Of a DNA stretch of 25,141 nucleotides, positions 13,846 through 21,700 are shown piece after piece. The stretch spans positions 1 to 25,141 of the forward strand of contig CAYMKL010000100.1 of NCBI GenBank assembly GCA_964390805.1, given 5' to 3'. The first letter of the stretch is position 1. Each line of letters opens with the position of its first letter. Under the pieces are notes generated by a model. It had not been told where the DNA came from and ran no database searches. It saw nothing but the letters and a program-made list of their open reading frames with translations. Made by a program: the position numbers and the translations under genes. Origin of the DNA: CAYMKL01 sp964390805 (GTDB lineage: Bacteria > Chloroflexota > Anaerolineae > VGOG01).

Positions 13846-14402
13846 GCTGAATCACCCCCTCCTTCCTCCAGGATGCGGCGCAGGGAGACAAGGCCACGGC
13901 GCTGGAGCGCTTTGATTGCCCCCTCGGATTTGCCAAGAATCCGGGCTGTCTCGGCATGGCTCAGGCCCTCAATGAATCGGAGGATTATCACCTGCTGCTG
14001 ATCGTCCGTCAGCTTTGGAATGGACTGCTGCAATCGTTCCTGGGTGAGCTTCGTTTCAACGGGAGCTTCCGGTCCGGCGTGCCCAGGTAGGTACTTCTCA
14101 TCCAGGGGCAGGTGATCGCGCACTGCCTGGCGGCGGTGATGGTCAACCACGCTGTTGTTGGCAATGCGGAAAAGCCAGGCCAGGAAAGACTTCTCCTCAC
14201 GGGCGCGGCAGGAGCGGATGGCCTCTACCATTTTCAAGAAGACATCGTCGGTGAGGTCCTCGGCGTCCTGGACATTGCTGACCCGATAGTAGATGTAGCT
14301 ATAGATATCTTGGTAATAGAGCTCGCAAAGCCTGGTTAACGCCTGATGCTCGTACCGCTTGGCTCTCTCGATGAGGGCCAGCGTATCGCTCTTCTGCGGC
14401 AA
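13842..14402 (-). CDS. ECF-family RNA polymerase sigma factor
   Basis: A 186-residue sigma-70-like ECF factor. Region 2 includes L-Y-Y-Q-D-I-Y-S-Y-I-Y-Y-R-V and D-A-E-D-L-T-D-D-V-F-L-K-M. Region 4 includes L-T-D-D-Q-Q-Q-V-I-I-L-R-F-I-E-G-L-S-H-A-E-T-A-R-I-L-G-K-S-E-G-A-I-K-A-L. I start at TTG 14402, because AAGGAG lies seven bases upstream; the longer frame (TTG 14444) has no ribosome site. It overlaps the anti-sigma gene by four bases and heads an operon whose third gene is the probable selenocysteine rhodanese. So the regulon may concern sulfur, selenium or redox stress. This is inferred from the Cys-rich anti-sigma and the rhodanese, not from a known ECF group. Confidence 0.92.
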   Translation of the reverse strand: MPQKSDTLALIERAKRYEHQALTRLCELYYQDIYSYIYYRVSNVQDAEDLTDDVFLKMVEAIRSCRAREEKSFLAWLFRIANNSVVDHHRRQAVRDHLPLDEKYLPGHAGPEAPVETKLTQERLQQSIPKLTDDQQQVIILRFIEGLSHAETARILGKSEGAIKALQRRGLVSLRRILEEGGGDSA

Positions 14403-14532
14403 AAGATCACTCCTTGCCAATAGTATAGACGCACAAGTCGTCAAAAAGATACGGGTGAATTAGGCCAATTCGCCATCCGAATCCAAGAAAGCCCCTCAGG
14501 GCCTGATTTCAACACCTGGGGGCACTTCTCAG

Positions 14533-14583
14533 CCCTTCGACGGGCCCTTCGTCAGGCTCAGGGGGGACCTCAGGACACCGCCT
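14533..14583. repeat. 51-bp dispersed repeat, copy A
   Basis: This stretch (CCCTTCGACGGGCCCTTCGT and onward) matches 20945-20995 at 46 of 51 positions by my alignment. It contains the CTTCGACxxGCTCAGG core that recurs in shorter form at several places in the window (near 9290, 18340-18410, 22550 and 22640). Here it lies in the 165-bp gap before the sigma gene; no other feature is seen in that gap. Confidence 0.7.
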
Positions 14584-14609
14584 CAGACGGGGACTTCTCT
14601 AATTCCTGG

Positions 14610-14912
14610 CTAGCCCCGCCTGCCTCTCAGCCTCTCCCTGGCCTCCCGGCAGTAGGGGCATCTGCTGCCACTGTATTCCCGCCCGCACGTTCCACAAGTA
14701 TTGGTAGGCAGTTCCCTCTCTTCCCCAATCGCAACGGCGATTAGAATCAAGTCACGGCCCACATATCTAGCCAGCCAGTCGCGCAGATGAATGTCTCCAA
14801 CTGCCCATCCTCTTTCCCCATCGAGGCGCTGAAGAGAGCCACGAAGCACACTGGCTCCCATCTCGTGGGCCCTGATGGCTAGCTCCTGGATATCAGACTT
14901 CGGGATAGTCAT
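14610..14912 (-). CDS. Small protein with C-terminal zinc ribbon
   Basis: A 100-residue soluble protein. The first 65 residues are mixed alpha/beta without a motif I can name (M-T-I-P-K-S-D-I-Q-E-L-A-I-R at the start). Near the C-terminus C-G-T-C-G-R-E-Y-S-G-S-R-C-P-Y-C forms a CxxC-x8-CxxC zinc ribbon, followed by a basic tail (R-E-R-L-R-G-R-R-G). Such ribbons bind zinc and often nucleic acid or protein partners. Its promoter (15023-15051) overlaps that of the divergent protease gene, so the two may be co-regulated. There is no evidence for a specific function. Confidence 0.65.
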   Translation of the reverse strand: MTIPKSDIQELAIRAHEMGASVLRGSLQRLDGERGWAVGDIHLRDWLARYVGRDLILIAVAIGEERELPTNTCGTCGREYSGSRCPYCREARERLRGRRG

Positions 14913-15022
14913 GCCACGTATCTCCTTCCTGCAATCATCAAAGCAACACGCTGTGGTATCTACTCACCTTATGCTCGCAGCGGGCCCTAGTCCGCGGGAG
15001 CAGGTGGTAGTTGCACGCCGTG

Positions 15023-15051
15023 ATTATAACTGCTTTCATTCGAATTGGCAA
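15023..15051 (-). promoter_or_regulatory. Promoter for the zinc-ribbon gene
   Basis: On the minus strand TTGCCA (15051-15046) and a perfect TATAAT (15028-15023) are 17 bases apart. Transcription would start near 15016 and reach the gene at 14912 after about 105 nt. The -35 box overlaps that of the opposite promoter at 15045-15073 almost completely. Confidence 0.75.
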
Positions 15052-15073
15052 ACGTGGAAGAGAGTGATATAAT
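15045..15073 (+). promoter_or_regulatory. Promoter for the metalloprotease gene
   Basis: TTGGCA (15045-15050) and a perfect TATAAT (15068-15073) are 17 bases apart on the plus strand. Transcription would start near 15080, about 98 nt before ATG 15178. The two divergent -35 boxes share five of six base pairs, so RNA polymerase binding on the two sides should be mutually exclusive. Confidence 0.78.
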
Positions 15074-15177
15074 TGTATGAAACCGGGACTGTTGGTGTGA
15101 AGGTAACTGCGTGAAGACGTGATGCGTGTTGCGTGTTCCGTTGAGATCCACGCACCACCCGCTACGGAGGAATGGGA

Positions 15178-16380
15178 ATGAGAAGATTCGCTTTGCTTGT
15201 GTTGGCACTGATTTTGCTGACAATGGTGTTCACTGTCGTCCTGGCTCAAGAGGGGATCAGCGTCATCGCTGATGCTCACGAGTACAGCTTCTCCGAGCAA
15301 ATCGTGTTTCGCCTGACGGCCGAGAGCGGCAGCGAGATCAACGATATCATCCTGGTCTACAGGATCGGCGGTGCGCCCGTCACCAACTCGGCCCATCCTG
15401 AATTCAGCCTCGCCAAACAGGTGGAGGCCGAACACGTCTGGCGATTGCAGCGGGGAGAAATCCCCCCTGGCTCCGACATCGAGTACTCGTGGCGGATAAA
15501 GGACGCAGTTGGCAACACCCTGGAGACCGAGCTCGTCACTTTCACCTACATGGACGACCGCTTCACCTGGGAGAGCCTGACCGAGGGTAAGATCATCTTG
15601 TACTGGTACGATGCTGACCAGACCTTTGGTCGAGAGCTTCTGAGCAGCGCGGTGGAATCCCTGGTCCGTCTGGAAGAGAACGTGGGCGTGGAGCTGGAAA
15701 AGCCCGTCAAGATCATCGTCTACCAGAGCAAGGCCGACATGCAAGAGGCCCTCACCTCGCGGGGCGCGATCTTTGAGGAACAGATCATCACTCTGGGCAC
15801 CGTGGTAGCCCCAGACATTGTGCTCCTGCATGGCGCCCATCAGGATGTGGACGTTACCATCGCTCATGAGTTGACCCATGTGGTCGTCGGCCTGGCCACT
15901 GAGAACCCTTATGCCGATATACCCGCCTGGCTCAACGAAGGGCTGGCTATGTATAACGAAGGGAAACTGCGCAGCGGCAACGCCCGGGCCCTGGAGAAGG
16001 GCATCCGCGACAACAGGCTCCTCTCCGTCCGCTCCCTCACTGCCCTCACCGGCAACCCCGATGAGGTCAACCTTTTCTACGGAGAGGTCTATAGTGTAGT
16101 AGACTTCCTGCTCACAACCTACGGCAGGGAGAAGATGAGCGAGCTGCTGAAGGTCTTTAAAGAGGGTTCCCTGACCGACGATGCCTTGATGAAAGTCTAC
16201 GGCTTCGACCAGGACGAGCTGGACGCTCAGTGGCGTGAGAGCATTGGCGCGCCGCCGCGGGGGGAGACAGAGGAGCCAGAGGCGGAGAAGCCGACAGGGG
16301 GTATTTGTTGGGGTGCGCTGCCGGGGCTGGCCCTGGCAGTCCTACCGTTTTTGCTCAAGCTTCGGCTGGTCTTCCATTAA
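15178..16380 (+). CDS. Secreted gluzincin-type (peptidase MA-like) metalloprotease
   Basis: A 400-residue exported protein with a signal peptide (1-22, ending V-V-L-A-Q). An N-terminal beta-sandwich-like region (about 25-125) is followed by a peptidase MA-like domain. The zinc site is I-A-H230-E-L-T-H234 with a third ligand E254 in A-W-L-N-E-G-L-A, the spacing typical of gluzincins. A Glu/Pro-rich linker and a C-terminal hydrophobic segment (C-W-G-A-L-P-G-L-A-L-A-V-L-P-F-L-L) suggest a membrane anchor. I start at ATG 15178 because GGAGG lies seven bases before it; the ATG at 15172 is only one base from it. It has its own promoter and is monocistronic, ending in a large inverted repeat. Substrate unknown. 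Confidence 0.88.
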   Translation: MRRFALLVLALILLTMVFTVVLAQEGISVIADAHEYSFSEQIVFRLTAESGSEINDIILVYRIGGAPVTNSAHPEFSLAKQVEAEHVWRLQRGEIPPGSDIEYSWRIKDAVGNTLETELVTFTYMDDRFTWESLTEGKIILYWYDADQTFGRELLSSAVESLVRLEENVGVELEKPVKIIVYQSKADMQEALTSRGAIFEEQIITLGTVVAPDIVLLHGAHQDVDVTIAHELTHVVVGLATENPYADIPAWLNEGLAMYNEGKLRSGNARALEKGIRDNRLLSVRSLTALTGNPDEVNLFYGEVYSVVDFLLTTYGREKMSELLKVFKEGSLTDDALMKVYGFDQDELDAQWRESIGAPPRGETEEPEAEKPTGGICWGALPGLALAVLPFLLKLRLVFH

Positions 16381-16395
16381 ACAGAATTGCTCTCA

Positions 16396-16456
16396 AGGGG
16401 CGTCCCCGCCCCACCGAAGGACGGCTAGGCCACGAAATCGGGGCGAGGACGCCCCT
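16396..16456. repeat. Inverted repeat after the protease gene
   Basis: AGGGGCGTCCCCGCCCC (16396-16412) pairs with 16440-16456 at 16 of 17 positions around a 27-base loop. It starts 15 bases after the protease stop. It could act as a transcription end or stabiliser, although it lacks a T run. Similar GC-rich palindromes recur in the window, so a REP-like repeat is equally possible. Confidence 0.55.
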
Positions 16457-16493
16457 CCGTAGCAGGGTGGACATAAAGCTAGGAGAGGGTTCT

Positions 16494-16640
16494 GGACTTT
16501 GGGCAAAATCGCGACGGCAGCCAGAAACCCGTTTTCTCGCAGCAGAATGCCGTCCATGCCCGCTTGAAACAAGCTGATTCAGGCAGATTTCGGTGGCGAA
16601 GTTATCAGAAAACGGGTTTCTTTGGCTCTGTCCAAAGTCC
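16494..16640 (+). repeat. 147-bp MITE-like repeat, copy 2
   Basis: This is the opposite-orientation copy of the element at 5768-5914, of identical length and about 88% identical. Most differences cluster in one ten-base stretch (around 16555-16564). The terminal inverted repeats GGACTTTGG and CCAAAGTCC are intact. It ends 14 bases before the methionine sulfoxide reductase start and so must supply or directly adjoin that gene's leader. Relative to the downstream gene, its orientation is the same as in copy 1. Confidence 0.8.
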
Positions 16641-16654
16641 AAGAGGGCCAAGTC

Positions 16655-17131
16655 ATGGGAAGAAAACAGAAAGAAGAAATCTATCGGCAGGTGACGAACG
16701 CGATTGAGGCCACCCTGGAGGGAGAGACGGACTTGATTGCCTCAATGGCCACCATCGTCTGTCTCTTGCATCACAGCCTCGACTACTTCTTCTGGACGGG
16801 ATTCTATCGAGTGGTCGCGCCGGGAGAATTGCTCATCGGGCCGTATCAGGGAACGTTGGGCTGTCTGCACATCAGCTTCGAGCGGGGAGTATGCGGCGCT
16901 GCTGCCCGCAGGGAGGAGACCATCGTTGTGCCCGACGTCCACCAGTTCCCAGGCCACATCGCCTGTGACTCCAACTCCAAGTCGGAGATCGTGGTGCCCG
17001 TCTTCAACCACCAGGATGAGCTGATAGCCGTTCTGGACGTGGACAGCGCCGAGTACGATGCCTTCGACGAAGTGGACAAGAGGCATCTGGAGGAAATCGT
17101 CACTTTTTTGCAAGATAAGGGGACTGAGTAA
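16655..17131 (+). CDS. msrC: Free methionine-(R)-sulfoxide reductase (GAF type)
   Basis: A 158-residue GAF-domain enzyme that reduces free methionine-R-sulfoxide. The family signature is complete: G-P-Y-Q-G-T-L-G-C70, R-G-V-C80-G-A-A, V-P-D-V-H-Q-F-P-G-H-I-A-C104-D, and S-E-I-V-V-P-V. The three catalytic and resolving Cys have the same 10- and 24-residue spacing as E. coli C84, C94 and C118. I start at ATG 16655, with GAGGG eight bases upstream; the longer TTG frame begins inside the mobile-type repeat. It converges with rnz after 14 bases. It probably belongs to oxidative-stress repair, and fits a window rich in sulfur redox proteins. Apart from the adjoining repeat no promoter is evident. 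Confidence 0.93.
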   Translation: MGRKQKEEIYRQVTNAIEATLEGETDLIASMATIVCLLHHSLDYFFWTGFYRVVAPGELLIGPYQGTLGCLHISFERGVCGAAARREETIVVPDVHQFPGHIACDSNSKSEIVVPVFNHQDELIAVLDVDSAEYDAFDEVDKRHLEEIVTFLQDKGTE

Positions 17132-17145
17132 TGAGGAATGAGTAA

Positions 17146-18069
17146 CTACTCCTTCTCTTTGATGATTCGGAAGTGGTCGAGGTCTCTGGCTACCACGGTT
17201 TGGGGAAAGATGGTTCTGGCTTCGGCCAGGACAGCCTCTGCAGAGTAGCGCCGGGAGATGTGGGTCAGATACAATTGCCTGACTCCCGCCTGACGGGCCA
17301 GGGTCGCCGCTTGGGCGGCGGTAAGGTGGCCGTATTCTCTGGCCAACTCCTTTTCTTGTGATAGATAGGTGGACTCGATGACCAGGGCATCAGCATTGCT
17401 GGCCACTTCTATCAAGTTGTTAGTGCGAGCTGCGTCGCCCACGAAGACCAGCTTAGCCCCAGCGACGGAAGGGCCCAGCACCTGGCCGGGATGCACCACC
17501 GTGCCGTCAGGCAGAGTCACGGTTTCCCCCCGAACCAAGCGACCTCGCTCTGGCCCAGATGGCACTCCCAGGGCTTCGGCCTTGTCAACCAGAAAGGGGC
17601 GCTTCTCTTTCTCCCGAAACATATAACCGAGACAGCCGGGCCCGCGATGGGTGACCGCGAAGGCCGAGAGCTCAAAAGTGTCGTCTTCCATCAAGACTCC
17701 CGGTTCTATGGGTATCAGGTCAATCTGTAGAGGCGGCTTTACTCCGCGAAACACCACCCCAAAGATAAGGTCCCTGACTCGTTCCAGGGCCCAGCTTCCC
17801 CCATAGATCTCAAACCTGGTGATAGCCTCCCAGCGGCTGAAGGTGGACACCAGACCTCCCAGGCCCAGGATGTGATCCAGGTGGCCGTGAGTGAGGAGGA
17901 TCTTGTCCAGCCGCTTGAAGCCCAGACCGCTTCTGAGCAACTGTCGCTGCGTCCCCTCGCCGCAATCTATCAGAAAGCGGTACTCCTTGTGCAGTACCAC
18001 GTTGGCTGCCAGATTCCGCCTTATGGAGGGAGCTGAAGCGGAAGTGCCGAGAAAGATTAGTTCGAACAT
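17146..18069 (-). CDS. rnz: Ribonuclease Z (tRNA 3' endonuclease)
   Basis: A 307-residue metallo-beta-lactamase-fold protein. It begins M-F-E-L-I-F-L-G-T-S-A-S-A-P and has the metal motif T-H61-G-H63-L-D65-H66-I-L-G-L, a distal A-F-A-V-T-H-R-G-P-G-C-L-G-Y, G-D-A-A-R-T, and a late T-H-I-S-R-R-Y. These fit RNase Z of the short type, which trims tRNA 3' trailers. I use ATG 18069 because it gives the family N-terminus; the frame runs upstream to 18123. A strong promoter with a perfect -35 box (18103-18131) lies just upstream. The gene is transcribed toward msrC and is not part of the clusters on either side. Confidence 0.93.
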   Translation of the reverse strand: MFELIFLGTSASAPSIRRNLAANVVLHKEYRFLIDCGEGTQRQLLRSGLGFKRLDKILLTHGHLDHILGLGGLVSTFSRWEAITRFEIYGGSWALERVRDLIFGVVFRGVKPPLQIDLIPIEPGVLMEDDTFELSAFAVTHRGPGCLGYMFREKEKRPFLVDKAEALGVPSGPERGRLVRGETVTLPDGTVVHPGQVLGPSVAGAKLVFVGDAARTNNLIEVASNADALVIESTYLSQEKELAREYGHLTAAQAATLARQAGVRQLYLTHISRRYSAEAVLAEARTIFPQTVVARDLDHFRIIKEKE

Positions 18070-18102
18070 GGGATGAGTCCTTTGTGGGGCGTATTGTGCA
18101 GA

Positions 18103-18131
18103 ATTGTAACCCGCCTTGCCCAAAATGTCAA
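18103..18131 (-). promoter_or_regulatory. Promoter of rnz
   Basis: On the minus strand a perfect TTGACA (18131-18126) and TACAAT (18108-18103) are 17 bases apart. The start site near 18096 would leave a leader of about 27 nt before ATG 18069. Confidence 0.8.
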
Positions 18132-18205
18132 TCCTTGACTGGGCCTGAATGTTTCGCCCTCGCGAGCCATACCCCGAAGGGTAGAACGGGCTAACAAATC
18201 AAACA

Positions 18206-18231
18206 GGGGTTTGGAGACGTCTCCCAACCCC
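18206..18231. repeat. 26-bp palindrome in the rnz-pqqD gap
   Basis: GGGGTTTGGAGAC (18206-18218) is followed directly by its complement GTCTCCCAACCCC, with one mismatch. With no loop, it is more like a protein-binding palindrome or a small mobile repeat than a hairpin. The whole gap (18132-18426) holds no convincing gene; it contains this palindrome and the tandem 16-mers at 18339-18386. Confidence 0.55.
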
Positions 18232-18338
18232 CGCTCCCTTCTGTCCGCTTTGAGGTCCCTCTAGCCCCTACGCCTCTTGACCAGCACAATCATGAGGGCC
18301 GCAAGGGAAGCCTGTGCAGTCACTCCCATCCAGGGCGC

Positions 18339-18386
18339 CTGTCCTGAGCGTAGCCTGTCCTGAGCGCAGCTTGTCCTGAGCGTCGC
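18339..18386. repeat. Three tandem 16-bp units
   Basis: Three adjoining units of the form CTGTCCTGAGCGTAGC differ from each other by one to three bases. They are followed by a degenerate reverse partner (CGAAGGGTCGAAGGGCC, about 18398-18414). The TCCTGAGC and TCGAAGGG pieces belong to the same dispersed repeat family seen at 14533 and 20945. Confidence 0.75.
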
Positions 18387-18426
18387 TCCGCTTACGGCCG
18401 AAGGGTCGAAGGGCCTGTCACTTCGG

Positions 18427-18699
18427 CTATGCTGAAATCACGCCCTTCGCCTCCAGTTCGGTCAGAAAGGCCAGCGCATCGGCTTCGGCTTGGGCCGGCC
18501 CTACGTCGTACTCGGTACAGATGGCGGCGACGATGTCACGCCCGGTGCGGGTGCCGTCGGCCAGGGCCCAGATGCGGGCGCCGACCTCGTTCAACACTCT
18601 GACCTGCCCCTGCTCTGGCAGGACCAACACGGCCTCGCCCTCGACGATGCTTCCAACCACGGCTGGATTGGGCACGACGTAGCTATCCAGTGAGATCAT
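18427..18699 (-). CDS. PqqD-like RiPP recognition element protein
   Basis: A 90-residue protein of the PqqD type: E-G-E-A-V-L-V-L-P-E-Q-G-Q-V-R-V-L-N (18-35), then V-G-A-R-I-W-A-L-A-D-G-T-R-T, and the helical F-L-T-E-L-E-A-K-G-V-I at the end. PqqD proteins are winged-helix domains that bind leader peptides of ribosomally made, modified peptides and present them to enzymes. It starts 13 bases after the C25 peptidase gene stops and ends the cluster that also holds an HprK-like kinase and a short peptide gene with a Y-x-x-P motif (23797-23976). No radical SAM, YcaO or lasso cyclase gene is present beside it. Confidence 0.88.
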   Translation of the reverse strand: MISLDSYVVPNPAVVGSIVEGEAVLVLPEQGQVRVLNEVGARIWALADGTRTGRDIVAAICTEYDVGPAQAEADALAFLTELEAKGVISA

Positions 18700-18711
18700 C
18701 GCTGAATCCTT

Positions 18712-21700
18712 TCATCGGTATATGATCGGCAGGTAGATCTTCCACGGCAGGAGCCGCAAGCGCATGGCCGGGTCGCCGAACAGGGTGTAGGTCTGAGCCA
18801 GATGAGAGCCGGCAGTCTGCATACGCTCCCGTCCCCGCTGAGTCAGTGGCCCCAACTGAGTCACACCTTCCTGAAAGAGGGCGCGGTACATCTCCCGCCC
18901 CATCGCCTCCTCATCGAACACCAGGCCCAGACCGGCCGGGGCAAATGCGGCCACTGCTCCCCGCTGCGGTGTAACCATCAGTACCTCAGCCAATGCTCGA
19001 GGGTCGGCCAAGCCAGCGTAGGCTGGAGGCATCATCCAGTAGCCGTCCAAACAGTCCAGGGAGATGGTCAGGGGCAACTCGCCGCTGGGCGGGAAGGTGG
19101 CGACGTGCTCATTGAGGAGCAACTGCTCGTGGGCCCAACGGTTGACCGAGGCGTGTCCGGAGTAGGTCACCATCGCCACCCCAGCCCCCCAGGTCTGGGT
19201 GAGTGCCAGCGTTGCCGAGGGGCAAGGCTGGGGCGGGGAGACAGGAGGGCCACAGTAGTCGGTGAGGTAAACCCGCTGCACCGGGATAGTCGAGGGCACA
19301 AAGTCGCTCACTAACTGCTCCACTACGTACTGGAAATCCCCTGACCCGTCGGGGACGTTGTCGGCAACCTGAAGGATGGAAGAGGCAGGCACGGTTTCCT
19401 GCTCATAGGCCAGGATCTTGGCCACCACTGCCTCCACCTCGGCCACGGAGTTGGCGGGAATACGCCCCAGGTACAGGTCGGGGAAGGCGTCACCGTCCCG
19501 GTCGGCGTAAAGGACGTCTACGGGCACCTCTCCCTGCCAGGGGTCGGCGAAGGACAGATAGGGAGGGATGTGGACGGGAGTGGGCTCCCCGTAGCTATTC
19601 GGGTTGTACCCCTTGAGGTTGAAATGGCCATCTCCCACCAGGAGGACGTAGGTGGGCGGAGGCGAGGGCCAGTGGTCGTGGGCATAGGCCAGGAAGGCGC
19701 GGATGGCTTCAGGATGGAAGATGCCCCCGTTGAAGAGAGGGTAAATGTCCTCCACAGCCACCGCCTTGACCCGCAGCCCCTGGGCGGCTCGCCAGGCCAG
19801 CAGCGGCTGTGTGGCGGTGAGGAAGGCGCGGGGGGCGATCAGGACGTAGTCAGCGCCGGCGTCGGGATGCAAAAGGTCCAACGGCGGATGATAAAGGGTG
19901 GGGGTGATCTCTGGCACTGCTGCCTCCGCTACGGCCAGGTAGGCGGCGCCCGTCGGGGCCGCATCCTGAAAGGCCAGGCCCACTGTCGTCTCGGTGAGAA
20001 CGGTCGGGCTCAGGAGGCGGGTCGGGGCCAGGGGATCGGTCACGTCGTAGAGGAGGGGGGCAGCGGTGAAACCGGTGAGGGTGTAGGCGGCGGTTGCGGA
20101 GAGAGGCGCGGTCAAGAAGAGGGCATCGTCCTGAGCCACCAGGCGGCGGCGATATTCGATCTCGATCCAGTTGAGGCAGATGTCCTGAGCTCCGCCCTCC
20201 GTGAGCACGGTCACGGCCAACGTATTCGCTCCCTCCTGGATGAGGGTCGAAGCCATGGGCAGTGTAGCCACCTTCCCCACCATCCCTGCCCAGGTTGTAT
20301 CTCCCACTACTGTGCCGTTGAGGCTGAAGCGGAGATGATGAGTGTTGTAACTGCGGCCCGCCAGTTCCACTGTCAGGGTAGCGGTGTAGGTCTCCGGGGC
20401 CGGAGCGGTGAGGGTGAGGGAATAACTGCGCGTCATAGGGGAAGAGGCAGTGAGGCGATCCCAGAACCAGGTGTCTTCCGTTCCCGGAGCAGTAGACCAG
20501 CGAGCCCAGTACTGGAGGTTCTCCTCGACATGGACGGTGGCCGTGTACCAGGAGGCATGGATGGCCTCGCCGTCGGGTGTCACGGCCCGGCTTGCCATAC
20601 GGCGTCCGAGGGCGCTTTCGTCCACCATCAGCCAGTAGACGTTCTCATCGGTGTACTTCTCGTCCTGGACGGACCCGCGGAATCTCTCGCCGTAGAAGAG
20701 GAGGGCATCGCCAGGGTCGAGGGCGCCGTCTTCGGTGCCCGCTTCCTGAAGAGCCACTTCCTGGCCACGCCAGAGGAGATGAAGAGCGGAGGGTGGGGTG
20801 GTGGTGACGGGGACGCCGGCAGCGACCAGGCTTTGGTAGGGCAACTGGTAGAGACCATCGGCCAGGACGCCGATGCGCCAGGCGGGGTCGGGGAGGGTGT
20901 AGACGGTTGAAGCCTGAAGGGATGGAAGGCCAGCTAGGGATGCCCCCTTCGACAAGCCCTTCGTCAAGCTCAGGAGGGACCTCAGGACATCGCCTCGCAC
21001 ATCCTCCCCTGCGACTGGCGGCGGGGGGAAGAAGTCGGGATCAACCCACGGCTCCAGTAGCTCCAGCGGACTCACGAACTCCCCATAGCCGCCAACAGGC
21101 TTGGGTACGGTGGTCGGCGTGGGAGTTGGCGCCGGACACTCGGTGCGCATCACCTTCTGGCCCGTCTGGTAGTTGGTGGCCCAGGCATAGAGATAGTCGT
21201 TGAAGGGGATGAACTCGGCGGCGAAGGTGTCGGCGTCGCCGAAGCCATCGCTGTTGACCTGTGTCCAGGTAGTGCCGTCGGCCGTGCGCCACACCTGGGC
21301 CCCGTCGGTCTGATTCAGCGTGGCCAGGTACAGTGCGCCATTATAGACGGCGCTGGCGTCCACGATCACGCGGCCATTGTTGGGGTTGCCGAAGCCGTCG
21401 CTGTTGACCTGGCGCCAGGTGTCGGCCTTGCCGCTGCTGCTGCGCCACACTTCGGTGCCGTTCCCGCCATCGAAGCCGACGTACATGGAGCCATCAAACG
21501 GGCCGATGATGTCCAGCCGCTGGTTGGCGGTGGCCTCGAAGACCTTCTCCCACTGCCAGCGGCTCGGCTCCGATGGCTCTGCGCTGCCATCGCTGCGCCA
21601 GACGTCGCCAGGACAGGCCCCGCCGCTGTAGCACTCCGTGCCGACGTACAGGTAGTCGCCCATGATGGCGGTGGACCACACCTTGCCGTATCTGGCGTCG

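Noticed and set aside
14403..14444. Longer N-terminus for the sigma factor from TTG 14444.
   Set aside because: No ribosome site precedes it, while AAGGAG lies seven bases before TTG 14402, where family-like sequence begins.
18260..18340. A short minus-strand reading with M-G-V-T-A-Q-A-S-L-A-A-L-M-I-V-L-V-K-R-R-R-G, like the tail of an anchored exported protein.
   Set aside because: Only about 22 residues, no ribosome site, and the upstream frame runs into the tandem 16-mers. It may be a remnant but cannot be supported.
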